Assembly: GCA_945873755.1 (NCBI GenBank)
Contig: CAMCEM010000020.1
Span: forward strand, 1-32,367
Reading direction: 5' to 3'
DNA from: Chitinophaga pinensis
GTDB lineage: Bacteria; Bacteroidota; Bacteroidia; UKL13-3
Length of the DNA stretch: 32,367 nucleotides
Under the pieces are notes generated by a model. It made no database searches. It was given only the letters and a program-made list of their open reading frames with translations, and had not been told where the DNA came from. Position numbers and translations under genes: made by a program. Shown here piece by piece: positions 21,537 to 30,577 of the stretch. The first letter of the stretch is position 1; each line of letters starts with the position of its first letter.

Positions 21537-22412
21537 ATGAAATTAGCAGCAATTGATATTGGATCTAATGCAGTAAGGTTACAAATAGTTAGGGTTAATG
21601 AAAATCCTAATGACTCAGATTTATTTAAAAAGTTAGAGTTTGTTAGGGTTCCAATTCGGTTGGGAGATGATGCCTTTAAAGACCAATTTATAAGTAAAGA
21701 AAAAAGAAAAGTTTTTAAAAAAGCTATGGAAGCATTTAAGTTAATTATGGATGCTTTTGAGGTAGATCATTACATGGCTTGTGCTACGAGCGCAATGCGA
21801 GAGGCTGAAAACGGACAAAAAATTGCAGATAAAATTTACGAAAAATGTGGTCTTAAAATTAATATAATTACTGGTGTTAGAGAAAGCGAAATAATTTTAC
21901 GTTCTATTAAAAATTATTTTAAACCCAATACCAATTATTTAACAATTGATGTAGGTGGGGGAAGTACCGAGCTTGCAGTAATTATTAATGGAAAAACAAT
22001 TAATTCGGCAAGTTTTAATATTGGAACTGTTAGGATGGTTGATGGAGCAGTGAATGAAAAAACTTGGCAAACCATAGAAAGTTGGGTTAAGCATAAAACG
22101 GAGGATGTTCCAGGCTTAGAAGCTGTGGTAACAAGTGGAACAATTAATAAAATTTCGGTTATGTTAAATCCAAGTAATCCTGAATATTTTACAAGAAATC
22201 AACTAAAAGATTTCCATAGAAAGGTAAGTAAAATGAGTATTATTGAGCGAATGGATAATTTAAAATTAAATCCTGATAGAGCAGATATTATTGATGTTTC
22301 GGCCGATATATATTTACGTATTTTGAATTGGTGTAGTATTGAAAAAATACATGCTCCAAATGCAGGACTAAAGGATGGAATTTTAAATGAATTATACGAT
22401 AAATACTATTAA
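21537..22412 (+). CDS. Ppx/GppA family phosphatase
   Basis: A 291-residue protein of the ASKHA-fold Ppx/GppA family, which degrades inorganic polyphosphate or removes the 5'-phosphate of pppGpp. Family motifs are AAIDIGSNAVRLQIV (residues 3-17), ACATSAMREAENG, GVRESEIILRSI, TIDVGGGSTELAV and SFNIGTVRM. The length fits the short form with only the two N-terminal domains and no HD domain. Which of the two activities it has cannot be told from sequence. It is followed 5 nt later by the thioesterase gene, in the same operon. Confidence 0.93.
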   Translation: MKLAAIDIGSNAVRLQIVRVNENPNDSDLFKKLEFVRVPIRLGDDAFKDQFISKEKRKVFKKAMEAFKLIMDAFEVDHYMACATSAMREAENGQKIADKIYEKCGLKINIITGVRESEIILRSIKNYFKPNTNYLTIDVGGGSTELAVIINGKTINSASFNIGTVRMVDGAVNEKTWQTIESWVKHKTEDVPGLEAVVTSGTINKISVMLNPSNPEYFTRNQLKDFHRKVSKMSIIERMDNLKLNPDRADIIDVSADIYLRILNWCSIEKIHAPNAGLKDGILNELYDKYY

Positions 22413-22417
22413 ACTAA

Positions 22418-22852
22418 ATGAATAAACATTTAGAAAACTTACAAAATTGTATAGGCAAAAGCACCAACGATGAAGGCTTGGGAGCTGTTAGCCGATGGAT
22501 AGATGGAACTTTAATTTTTGCTGAAGCAGGTCATTTAATAGTTAATTTTAAAGTGCAAGAAACTTGGTTAAATCCAGCTAAAACTTTACATGGCGGAATG
22601 GCTGCTACTTTAATGGATGATGTAATGGGAATGACTATTTACAGTTTAGGAAATGAAGTTTTTTATTCAACTGTAAACCTCACTTTAGATTTTTTATCGT
22701 TTGCCCTTGCAGGTGATGAAATAACAGTGGAAGCCAAAGTAGTGCGCAAAGGAATAAGTGTGATAAACATTGAAGGGTTTATTTATAAACGTAAAAAGCT
22801 ATTGGTAAAAGCTTCCTCTAATTTGGTAAATAGCGGTAAGAAAGTTTTTTAA
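22418..22852 (+). CDS. PaaI-type hotdog-fold thioesterase
   Basis: A 144-residue hotdog protein of the PaaI/YigI type, expected to hydrolyse acyl-CoA or aryl-CoA thioesters. The family core is LNPAKTLHGGMAATLMDDVM, with the HGG motif near residue 58 and the catalytic acidic residue in MDDVMG. The strands STVNLTLDFLSFA and GDEITVEAKVVRKG follow. It starts 5 nt after the Ppx/GppA gene, so it is probably co-transcribed. The link to the PaaG-like gene two positions upstream is suggestive but not proof of a shared pathway. Confidence 0.9.
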   Translation: MNKHLENLQNCIGKSTNDEGLGAVSRWIDGTLIFAEAGHLIVNFKVQETWLNPAKTLHGGMAATLMDDVMGMTIYSLGNEVFYSTVNLTLDFLSFALAGDEITVEAKVVRKGISVINIEGFIYKRKKLLVKASSNLVNSGKKVF

Positions 22853-22886
22853 AGTGCGGAGTTCGAAGTGACAAAAGTGCGAAGTG
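22853..22886. repeat. GCGGA-TGCGAA dispersed repeat, copy 2
   Basis: Begins on the first base after the thioesterase stop codon: AGTGCGGAGTTCGAAGTG, then CAAAAGTGCGAAGTG. It matches the 19128 copy at 27 of 33 positions. The rest of 22887-23103 shows no further feature. Confidence 0.6.
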
Positions 22887-23103
22887 GATTTGCTTGGAAT
22901 GTTATGTGAATTTTTCCGCAGATTTCATTTATTCATATACTTTATGCTCAACTAAAGTATAACTCTAGCGCAGTTAAACATAATATTTAAACTTTAATAA
23001 TCTTACAATTAATTAAAAACATTTTATACATTCAGCTAAAAAACAAACTTGTTTAATTTCCTATACTTATTATATTGCCAATCAAATTAATTTTATAAAC
23101 TAT

Positions 23104-24588
23104 ATGAGCGTTTGGCGAAAAAAACCTATTAGTGCCTTTGAGGCAGAAATGAAAAAAAGTGGATTAAACCGAGTATTAACACGTTGGGGACTTACATCTT
23201 TAGGAATTGGAGCTATAATTGGTGGTGGAATATTTACTTTAACTGGAATTGCTGCCCACGATTATGCTGGCCCTGCTTTGGCTTTATCGTTTGTAATAGC
23301 TGGTATTGGCTGTTTGTTTGCTTCACTTTGTTATGCTGAGTTTGCTTCTGTTTTACCTGTAGAAGGAAGTGCATATAGTTATGCTTATGGAACAGTAGGT
23401 GAGTTATTTGCTTGGTTTATTGGTTGGAATTTAATATTAGAATATATGATGGGAGCTACCACGGTAGCTGTAGCTTGGAGTGGTTATTTTGTAAAATTAC
23501 TTCATCTTTTCCACATCGACTTTCCTATTTGGCTTTGTAATGATTTAGCAACTGCTACCGAAAAATGTGTAAAAGCGGGAATTGCAGCCCCATCGTTTGC
23601 AGTTAATTTACCAGCTTTTATTATAACTTGGGTGGTAACTTCAATATTAATAAAAGGTATTAAAGAAGCTGCTAGCACTAATAATATTATAGTAATTATT
23701 AAAATAGCAGTAGTGCTTTTTGTAATTATTGCAGGTGCGTTTTATATTAATGTTGAAAATTGGTTTCCTTTCATTCCTGCCGAAGTAGCCGAAATTGGTA
23801 CTAATGGATTACCAACAGGTAAAATAAATTTTGGCTTTGGTGGTGTTCTTACAGCCGCAACAATTGTGTTTTTTGCTTACATAGGTTTTGATGCAGTTTC
23901 AACGCAAGCTGGCGAAGCAATTAATCCTAAAAAAGATGTGCCTTTTGCTATTATTGCTTCATTAATTATTTGTACAATACTTTATATTTTGGTTTCATTG
24001 GTTTTAACTGGAATGGTAAAATACGATGTGTTAGATAAAGCAGCTCCTGTGGCATCAGCATTTAGCGAAAAAGGCTTAACTTGGGCTGTATTTATTATTA
24101 CTATTGCTGCTACTGCAGGCTTAACCTCTGTTATGTTGGTAATGATGTTAGGTCAAACACGTATTTTTCTTGGAATGGCTAAAGATGGTTTATTACCGCC
24201 ATTTTTTAAATCATTACATGTATCGTTTAAAACGCCATACAAAAGTACGGTTTTGGTTGGAGCTATAATATCGGTAGTTGCAGCATTTACTCCAATTGAA
24301 AAAGTAAGCGAAATGTGTAGCATGGGAACCTTATTGGCTTTTGCAATGGTATGTGTTGCAGTAATGTTATTAAGATATAAAAAACCTGAATTAGAGCGAC
24401 CTTATAAAGCACCAGCAATATATTTGGTGGGAACTTTGGGAGTTGCTTTTAACTTGTTTTTGATGGCTTATGTAAGAAAAGAAACATGGTATGCTTTCAT
24501 TGTTTGGGGCTTACTTGGAGTATTAGTTTATTTTTTATACAGTCGCAAAAATAGTAATTTGAATAACGCTTCCGATGAGTCATTATAA
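23104..24588 (+). CDS. APC-family amino acid permease (cationic-type)
   Basis: A 494-residue inner-membrane transporter with about 12 or more hydrophobic segments. The N-terminal block LTSLGIGAIIGGGIFTLTG (from about residue 30) is the substrate-binding unwound helix of the APC superfamily. FFAYIGFDAVSTQAGEAINPKKDVPFA (in pieces across about 259-285) and LGQTRIFLGMAKDGLLPPFF are typical of the cationic amino acid transporter (CAT) branch. The C-terminal pieces YKKPELERPYKAP and a last pair of helices fit the same branch. Substrate is probably an amino acid, but specificity cannot be fixed. The PAS/HisKA protein begins 12 nt downstream and is probably co-transcribed. Confidence 0.93.
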   Translation: MSVWRKKPISAFEAEMKKSGLNRVLTRWGLTSLGIGAIIGGGIFTLTGIAAHDYAGPALALSFVIAGIGCLFASLCYAEFASVLPVEGSAYSYAYGTVGELFAWFIGWNLILEYMMGATTVAVAWSGYFVKLLHLFHIDFPIWLCNDLATATEKCVKAGIAAPSFAVNLPAFIITWVVTSILIKGIKEAASTNNIIVIIKIAVVLFVIIAGAFYINVENWFPFIPAEVAEIGTNGLPTGKINFGFGGVLTAATIVFFAYIGFDAVSTQAGEAINPKKDVPFAIIASLIICTILYILVSLVLTGMVKYDVLDKAAPVASAFSEKGLTWAVFIITIAATAGLTSVMLVMMLGQTRIFLGMAKDGLLPPFFKSLHVSFKTPYKSTVLVGAIISVVAAFTPIEKVSEMCSMGTLLAFAMVCVAVMLLRYKKPELERPYKAPAIYLVGTLGVAFNLFLMAYVRKETWYAFIVWGLLGVLVYFLYSRKNSNLNNASDESL

Positions 24589-24600
24589 GTAGTTTTTTTT

Positions 24601-25479
24601 ATGAGTGAATTGTGTTTTAAGATAAATAAAAAAGGGTTTGTTACTGAATGCTTAAGCCAACCACAATATAGTGGCTTATGTATTTTGGTAAATAAACATT
24701 TATCGGAACAAAATTTGCCAAGTGAAATTATTGAATTAATAACAAAGTTTTTACATGAAAAAAATTACCATTGCTTAAAAAATGTAGAGGCTGATAACCA
24801 ATTTTATGACCTACGGTTTTTAATAAGTTTTGATGAATGTATATGTATTATAAATAATGTCACTTTAAAGGTAAAAAAGTATTCTGAATTTGATAATAAC
24901 AATAATCAATTCAAAGCGCTGGTAGATAGTACATTTGATATTATTTGGTCGTTTGATACAAACTACATATTAACGGCTGCCAACCAAGCTTTTTTTGACC
25001 TAAGAAAAAGGGTATTTAACTCGAATATTAAAATTGGAGATAACATTTTTAAAGATGTATTGGAAAGTAGGGTAGAAAAATGGAAACCCATTTATGAACA
25101 AGTTTTAGCAGGAAATAAGCTGTATTTTGAAGATGAAAGGATCATTAGAAACAAGGTGGATTATGTTGAAATAAACCTAAATCCTGTTTATGATCAAAAT
25201 GGTAAAATTGTGGGATGTATGGGTATTACACGTGATATTAATGCTGCAAAAAAGAAAGAAATTGAACGTAAAAATTATATTCAAAAGTTAGAAGAATTTG
25301 CCTTCAAAACTTCGCATGAATTGCGTAGACCTTTAGCAAATATTTTAGGAATTGTTCCTTTGCTAATGGAAGAAAAAAATGAGGAACAGTTTACATTTCT
25401 TTTAGAAGCATTAAAAATATCGGTTCAAGATTTGGATTTGGAGGTAAAAGCAATGAATGATACCATCAACAAAAAATAA
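24601..25479 (+). CDS. PAS/HisKA signalling protein lacking an ATPase domain
   Basis: A 292-residue cytosolic protein. An N-terminal region of about 90 residues is unrecognised. A PAS domain spans about 100-217 (FKALVDSTFDIIWSFDTNYI, GKIVGCMGITRDINAAK). After the linker helix comes a dimerisation/H-box helix EFAFKTSHELRRPLANILGI with H239 in the phosphoacceptor position. The protein then ends after one more helix (to 292), with no HATPase N, G1, F or G2 boxes. It cannot phosphorylate itself by the usual means. It may be a phospho-acceptor, a scaffold, or a partner of another kinase. The frame shows no sign of a frameshift in the next 160 nt. Confidence 0.88.
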   Translation: MSELCFKINKKGFVTECLSQPQYSGLCILVNKHLSEQNLPSEIIELITKFLHEKNYHCLKNVEADNQFYDLRFLISFDECICIINNVTLKVKKYSEFDNNNNQFKALVDSTFDIIWSFDTNYILTAANQAFFDLRKRVFNSNIKIGDNIFKDVLESRVEKWKPIYEQVLAGNKLYFEDERIIRNKVDYVEINLNPVYDQNGKIVGCMGITRDINAAKKKEIERKNYIQKLEEFAFKTSHELRRPLANILGIVPLLMEEKNEEQFTFLLEALKISVQDLDLEVKAMNDTINKK

Positions 25480-25495
25480 AGGAATAACATTCTTT

Positions 25496-25597
25496 ATGGC
25501 CATTGAAGTTTTTAAAATTCAGACAGGTAATCCTATTAAAAAGGATAATTTTTTAATTGATATGCTTAGTTTGAATTTTGAAATATTTTTGTTTTAA
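25496..25597 (+). CDS. Possible 33-aa open reading frame
   Basis: An ATG-started frame (MAIEVFKIQTGNPIKKDNFL and a hydrophobic end) lies between the PAS protein and the next lipoprotein. No homology is recognised, and it is included only because the gap is otherwise empty. It may well be non-coding. Confidence 0.2.
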   Translation: MAIEVFKIQTGNPIKKDNFLIDMLSLNFEIFLF

Positions 25598-25642
25598 AGT
25601 TTATTAAAAATAAAGAATAATAACATAAATAATCGTATAAAA

Positions 25643-26497
25643 ATGAAACCTTTAAAATTAACTTATGCTGTATTTTTACTTTTGTTTTTAGCCTGTAACC
25701 AAACTGATAATAGTAAAGCTGTAACCACTAATGACACGCTGCATAACACTAACACCGAAACAAATCAAAATATAGAAAATAAGGTACAAGAAGAAAAACT
25801 TAAAGAAGATGTTATTGCAGGTATTAACAATATAATTGAATTATTCAATAACAAAGATGTCGACAAAATTTCAAATATTATTAGCTACCCTTTACAAAGA
25901 GAATACCCAATACCAAGCATTAAAAACAAAGAAGAATTTAAACTTAGATTTAATGAAGTTTTTGACCAATATCTTATTGATAAAATTGCTAATTCAAAAA
26001 TAGAACAATGGTCGGAAGTGGGATGGAGAGGAATCATGTTAGACAACGGTGATTTATGGATAACAAGTTCTGATGGAATAATTACAACTGTAAATTACCA
26101 AAGCGATATTGAAAAAAAACTAATAATTGATTTGATAGAAAAGGACAAAGCTAATTTACACGTTTCACTAAAAATATTTGAAAGCCCAACTTATAGAATA
26201 AAAACTAAAACGTCTTTAATTAGAATTGATGAAGTAAGTGAAAATGTATACAGATTTGCTTCTTGGAAAAAAAACGAAAAAGAATCTTCAAAACCCGACA
26301 TAATTATGAGTAATGGGGTAGTGGAATATGACGGAACAGGAGGCAATCATTATATTATTTTTGAAGATGGTAGTACTAAATATAAGGTTTATAGATTTAT
26401 TATGGGAGCTGAAGAAGATACACCTGATTTTACTGTTGAAATAGAAAAAGATGAAAAAACTCTTTTAACTGAAGATGGTACATTGGTATTGGAATAA
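25643..26497 (+). CDS. Lipoprotein of unknown function
   Basis: A 284-residue putative lipoprotein: signal sequence MKPLKLTYAVFLLLFLAC with C18 as the lipidated cysteine, then an Asn/Thr-rich linker to about residue 45. The rest is charged and lacks membrane segments. The stretch IIELFNNKDVDKISNIISYPLQREYP recalls the start of NTF2-like or stress-inducible SnoaL-type folds that begin with such helices. DNGDLWITSSDGIITTVN looks like beta structure. No family is assigned with confidence. It follows the PAS protein in the same direction after 163 nt. Confidence 0.72.
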   Translation: MKPLKLTYAVFLLLFLACNQTDNSKAVTTNDTLHNTNTETNQNIENKVQEEKLKEDVIAGINNIIELFNNKDVDKISNIISYPLQREYPIPSIKNKEEFKLRFNEVFDQYLIDKIANSKIEQWSEVGWRGIMLDNGDLWITSSDGIITTVNYQSDIEKKLIIDLIEKDKANLHVSLKIFESPTYRIKTKTSLIRIDEVSENVYRFASWKKNEKESSKPDIIMSNGVVEYDGTGGNHYIIFEDGSTKYKVYRFIMGAEEDTPDFTVEIEKDEKTLLTEDGTLVLE

Positions 26498-26568
26498 TTT
26501 ATATAAAAATTAATTGTCAACGTTATATTGCAAGTGTGCCAGCTAGGGGATAAGCCGTATTTTTTGGG

Positions 26569-27585
26569 TTATTGTTCAAAATATTTATATTTAAAAGTAT
26601 ATAAGATATATTTTTCAGAAATTATTGTATTGTCTTCATGACGATAGGAATTAAAATATGATTCATGCAATCCAAATTCATTTAAATTGTAACCTTTAGA
26701 TATATGTTTTGAATATTCCATTTCATTATAAATTGCTGTACCGCATCTATAAGTATTTATTCTAATAAATTCTGTTGGTTCTTCAAAGCATTCTCCATCC
26801 GAAATACACTTTTTTGAATCTTTACTTCTATAATTTTTAACAAAGGGATGTTTCCTCAATTTTTTATATTCAATATTAGTTTTGCCTGAATCAATAGTTG
26901 AACTAAAATCATTGTCATAAGTTTGGATTAAACATTTGTAAAAGATACTTGTGTCGTAATTCGTTCTGAATTTTTTCTTGAAAGAATTGGCTTGCTTGTT
27001 TTTAATCTTAATAAAATTGTAAGTGATTATTGGTTTATTTTTGATAGGTTTATTAATGAATAATTTATTGTAATAGTCATTTTGCTCGTTTATTAAACTC
27101 CCATTTTTATATATCATTACTTGTGTGCGAGTAAAATTAATAATGGTGTCAGCTTTTTTAAAACTGAATAAGCTTATAACAGTGGTGTCAACCCTTATTA
27201 GTTTTTGGTTATAAAAATAACTAGTTATTAATGAGTGACCATGTTCATTTTTATTTAAAGTTTCATTAGTAATAAAGTAATTTGAACTTAAAGAACCTTG
27301 CTTTAATATATTACCGGCAGTGTCAAATTCAGCCATCCAACACAAATCATTGTTTGAATCGTACACTTCAATTTTATTTACCTTTTTAAGTTTATAAAGT
27401 GCGGTACTTTTTAAAATGAAATTATCTTTATAAACAAACCGATCATTAAAATTGCGTCTCATCTGCAACCAATTGGGATTATAATATGATGTATGTTCAT
27501 TCTTATATATTTCTATTTCCTGAGAATAGGAAATAAATGGAGTAGTAAGAAATATAATTAAAAAGAGCTTTAAATAAATTTTCAT
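26569..27585 (-). CDS. Exported protein of unknown function
   Basis: A 338-residue protein with a signal peptide (about 1-21, cleavage near ISYSQ). The mature part is rich in Asn, Lys and Tyr and contains motifs such as IEVYDSNNDLCWMAEFDTAGNILKQG (in part), which resemble single YD- or MORN-like strand pairs often found in secreted proteins of this phylum. No enzyme motif is seen. Four or more cysteines occur in the C-terminal half (KKCISDGECFEEP, RCG). It stands alone between the convergent lipoprotein gene and a gene-free gap of about 275 nt. Confidence 0.68.
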   Translation of the reverse strand: MKIYLKLFLIIFLTTPFISYSQEIEIYKNEHTSYYNPNWLQMRRNFNDRFVYKDNFILKSTALYKLKKVNKIEVYDSNNDLCWMAEFDTAGNILKQGSLSSNYFITNETLNKNEHGHSLITSYFYNQKLIRVDTTVISLFSFKKADTIINFTRTQVMIYKNGSLINEQNDYYNKLFINKPIKNKPIITYNFIKIKNKQANSFKKKFRTNYDTSIFYKCLIQTYDNDFSSTIDSGKTNIEYKKLRKHPFVKNYRSKDSKKCISDGECFEEPTEFIRINTYRCGTAIYNEMEYSKHISKGYNLNEFGLHESYFNSYRHEDNTIISEKYILYTFKYKYFEQ

Positions 27586-27860
27586 TGTTTCCCTGCTAAT
27601 GATTGAAATAAACTGTAACTCTTACAAACATCCAGATAGCAAACGAGCGCTTATGGTTGCTACAAAACAATTCAAAGGCTTTTTAATAATTACCATTATA
27701 AATTTACTAAAAACAAAGATATATTTTAATCTAAATTGTTGCTTTTTACCCATGTTGGAGTGCTGAACTTGCACTAGTTTTGCTGGTTTTTTCATGCGCT
27801 AACTAGTAAATATTAATTACAATACCAACCATAGACAAATGCAAAACTGTAGCCTTACTT

Positions 27861-28958
27861 TTATAACTTTGGTTTAAATCTTTCAAACGATTGCCAATAT
27901 TTGTCTTTATAAATTTCGTAATCTATTTCAAATTTATCGCTGTTTTCTTTTTGTGTTTTAAAAAATACTTTTGACGGTTTTCTAAAATCTTTGCAAGCAA
28001 AATAAATTTCACGTTCGTTATTTGCTGTTTGTCTGCCAATGTATAAATAACCGTCTTTGTCTGTAAGTTGTTCCATTATACCATCTTCTATTTCATCTAA
28101 ATTTTGGTAATCATCTTCATACGGCATTCCGTTGTTGTTACTGCCATCATATTGAAAAGTAATTACCGCAATCCAAGGGTGCGATGCTTTGCTGTCCCAA
28201 TTAAGCAATTGGGTATTTATAACAGCAATTAAATTGTTTCCACTTTCTAATTCTGCTTCCAAAATAGAGTGTTCATCATTTTCTGTATCGTAGCGAACTC
28301 CTTCGTATTTTTCAATAAATTCTTTTTGTCGCCAAGTTAAAAAGTCTTTAAGTTTTGCAATTGGAACAAGCTCTTTTTCTGCTTCGTATTTGCTTATTAT
28401 TTTTAAGTTGTCTATGTTATTTAGGAAGTCAAGTTCGCCTAAATAATTATCTAAGAAAATGTAAGTTCCATTCCCTATTTCTTGTTTATTATCTTCTGTT
28501 CGCTCGTTGTGAATTACACAAATATCAATTTCATCTGGGTAGCCAGGATAGTCGTTTGAATAAAAGAATAAATTCTCGCTATCAAATGTATAACCATTCA
28601 TATTAATTGATACGTTTTCAATATCCATAGCAGGTTTAAGGGCGGTAAATTTCCAACCGTTTATGTTTGGTGCTTGTTCTACTAGTTCTTCTACAAAAAC
28701 AATGTTTTTAGCGTTGCCATCTGCTGTTAATATCAATTCGGCAGTATTTTCGTTAAACATGCCTGTTAAATAAAAATAACCATCATTAAGTTCAGCAAGT
28801 TTTGGCGAAAGTTTGTCAAAGAAATCTTTTTCAATGTCTTTATGGGTTTTCACTACTTTAAAAAATGTTTTTTCATTTTGTTGAAACCAATTCCAAAAGT
28901 CGCTATTACTATTTATGGGCGTATCTTTTTTGCCAAAAATATTTTTTATAAAACTCAT
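27861..28958 (-). CDS. DUF695 domain protein
   Basis: A 365-residue cytosolic protein starting MSFIKNIFGKKDTP (ATG 28958). A longer frame from 29036 adds 26 residues that run through an intergenic hairpin and is not used. The N-terminal domain (about 15-120: FWNWFQQNEKTFFKVV, GYFYLTGMFNENTAELILTA) is a common partner module. The C-terminal third matches DUF695: HPWIAVITFQYDGSNNNGMP, EIEDGIMEQL, YLYIGRQTANNEREIYFAC, FRKPSKV. The function is not known. Proteins of this type often sit among other accessory genes. It lies 85 nt downstream of the hydrolase gene, in the same direction. Confidence 0.82.
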   Translation of the reverse strand: MSFIKNIFGKKDTPINSNSDFWNWFQQNEKTFFKVVKTHKDIEKDFFDKLSPKLAELNDGYFYLTGMFNENTAELILTADGNAKNIVFVEELVEQAPNINGWKFTALKPAMDIENVSINMNGYTFDSENLFFYSNDYPGYPDEIDICVIHNERTEDNKQEIGNGTYIFLDNYLGELDFLNNIDNLKIISKYEAEKELVPIAKLKDFLTWRQKEFIEKYEGVRYDTENDEHSILEAELESGNNLIAVINTQLLNWDSKASHPWIAVITFQYDGSNNNGMPYEDDYQNLDEIEDGIMEQLTDKDGYLYIGRQTANNEREIYFACKDFRKPSKVFFKTQKENSDKFEIDYEIYKDKYWQSFERFKPKL

Positions 28959-29043
28959 TTGTATATTTTTATTTAAATGTTTAATTATTGTTTCATTACA
29001 ATAAAATATGCAAGCGGTTGGTAAAATACCAACCATAGTGAAA

Positions 29044-29886
29044 TTAGTGGTTATTTATAAATGTATTAAATTCAGATTTTGCAGTTATACTTTCAAACAA
29101 AGATCCGTGTTCACCTCCAACAATTTCCACAAACTGACTATTCTTACAGTTTTTACAGTTTAATACATCTTGTTTAAAAGTTGGCCACGAGTACATTTGA
29201 ATAGGAGTGTCATTGAGTCCTTGAACAAACAAAATGTCGGACTTGAATCCATTTGTGAAATTAAGTAATGACCTTTGAAAATAGGCATTGGGGTTACTTG
29301 TTGTGGTGCCATATGTATTTTTAAGTTTGGTACACACCGCACCAGGTTGAATTTGCCCATTTTCCTCTAATTGACATCTATAAACAAGGTTTAATGGACC
29401 AGGTGCATTGGCAATTACACCATTGGTTTGATGCATGGTATTAAGTCGAGTTACCATATAGCCACCTTGAGAGTGTCCGCCTAAAAATACTTTTTTTACA
29501 GTGATACCTAATTCTTGACTTGCTTTATTTTTTAACCATAATAAGGCTGCTTCACCTTGCACAATATTGTCGCCAAATAATACATTTTCTTGAGGATATG
29601 CTACACTTACAATCATCATATCATTTCTTTCTAAAATACCCTTAAATTTATCGAGGGTAGTGTTGGCGGCAGTCATTATATTGCTATCATACATTACAGT
29701 GCCATGGAATAATAAAAGTACATCCACTTGATATAATGCGGGTTTGTCAATTACTACATCAACATTTATTGTATTATAACTAACAGATTTTGTTGTTCTA
29801 TAAGCAGTAGGAGTTGGCTGCTCTGTCGTTTTATTTTTCTCACACGAGAAAAACAATAATGTAAATAATACCAATAATCTCATCAT
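29044..29886 (-). CDS. Alpha/beta hydrolase lipoprotein
   Basis: A 280-residue putative lipoprotein with signal sequence MMRLLVLFTLLFFSC (lipidated C15) and an alpha/beta hydrolase fold. LLLFHG (residues 57-62) gives the oxyanion loop. The nucleophile elbow is G137-H138-S139-Q140-G141. A likely catalytic histidine lies in GGEHGS close to the end. The pattern fits a dienelactone-hydrolase or polyhydroxybutyrate-depolymerase-like esterase; the substrate is unknown. Four cysteines (CQLEENGQIQPGAVC, CKNC) may form disulfides. A second ATG three bases on is equally possible as start. The upstream side opens to the 1-kb repeat region. Confidence 0.85.
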   Translation of the reverse strand: MMRLLVLFTLLFFSCEKNKTTEQPTPTAYRTTKSVSYNTINVDVVIDKPALYQVDVLLLFHGTVMYDSNIMTAANTTLDKFKGILERNDMMIVSVAYPQENVLFGDNIVQGEAALLWLKNKASQELGITVKKVFLGGHSQGGYMVTRLNTMHQTNGVIANAPGPLNLVYRCQLEENGQIQPGAVCTKLKNTYGTTTSNPNAYFQRSLLNFTNGFKSDILFVQGLNDTPIQMYSWPTFKQDVLNCKNCKNSQFVEIVGGEHGSLFESITAKSEFNTFINNH

Positions 29887-30141
29887 ACTATAATTGTAAA
29901 TATTCGTTTGGACTGTTTTTATTAAAAATGGTTTAACTCACTTATCTTTCAGTTAATTCAACGCACTCCGAATATATAATGAAATGAAGTGTCACCAACA
30001 TGGGTTGTTAAATACATAAGTTCAACAATAATTATTATTTTGATGAGTTACAAACTCTTATTTCATTTTAATACTTAATAAGCATTGCAATATACCAATA
30101 CACTTTTTGGGTATCTTCCCTAAAACCAAATATTAAAACAT

Positions 30142-30267
30142 AAAACCACATACTACCACCAAAAAACCATATACCACCACCAAAAAATCATATACCACCA
30201 CCCTAAAATGTCATACCACTACCCAAAAACAATATACCACCGCCAAGAAATGGTTCACCACCATAAA
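30142..30267. repeat. 21-nt tandem repeat, 6 copies
   Basis: Six units spaced 21 nt apart, with the core TACCACCACC at 30151, 30172, 30193, 30214, 30235 and about 30256. Units drift from left to right. On the + strand they read in frame as heptapeptides of the type KKPYTTT and stay open to about 30330. The frame has a stop just upstream and no ATG, GTG or TTG before the array, so coding is unlikely. Between 29887 and 30141 I see no feature. Confidence 0.8.
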
Positions 30268-30327
30268 AATAGGGCAAATCAAGGCCATTGTTAAAAGTCG
30301 AAAGCAATATTCTAATTTTTTAATTTA

Positions 30328-30388
30328 AGTTTTGGCTAAAGCCAATTGGTTTTTTATTTATTCCACGCCCTAAAAGGCTCAGCAATGG
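30328..30388 (+). repeat. Composite hairpin repeat, copy 1
   Basis: TTTTGGCTAAAGCCAATTGG, an AT-rich spacer with TTATTTATT, then CCACGCCCTAAAAGGCTC and AGCAATGGA. Same order as the 30578 copy but with changes in the second hairpin. Confidence 0.7.
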
Positions 30389-30489
30389 ATATTTGCATTA
30401 GGATGATTGGTTAAGGCAATGGATTCTTTCAAATAATCCTTTTCTACACTATTAAGCTTTATAATAAATATTTTTTAATTGCCTCGATT

Positions 30490-30550
30490 AATTGCCGCGC
30501 CCTTTAGGGCGTGGAGAAGAGCATAATATACAAATGGCTTTAGCCAAATT
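30490..30550 (-). repeat. Composite hairpin repeat, inverted copy 2
   Basis: ATTGCCGCGCCCTTTAGGGC, GTGGAGAAGAGC and then ATGGCTTTAGCCAAAT: the reverse complement of the same two-hairpin unit. Between copies 1 and 2 (30389-30489) no gene is seen. Confidence 0.7.
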
Positions 30551-30577
30551 CTTCTTTATTAAAACCAATTGCTGTGG

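Noticed and set aside
28959-29036. 26-residue N-terminal extension of the DUF695 protein
   Set aside because: The extension is translated from an intergenic hairpin; MSFIKNIFGKK at 28958 is a natural start.
26498-30060. Integron-like cassette array with attC sites around the unknown, DUF695 and hydrolase genes
   Set aside because: Some intergenic pieces (AACGTTATATTGCAAGTG, CGGTTGGTAAAATACCAACC) recall attC-like folds, but GTTATAT does not fit GTTRRRY, no repeated 59-base element was found and no integrase is present.
30142-30267. CRISPR array or coding repeat
   Set aside because: The 21-nt units are contiguous without spacers, and the open frame has no start codon.
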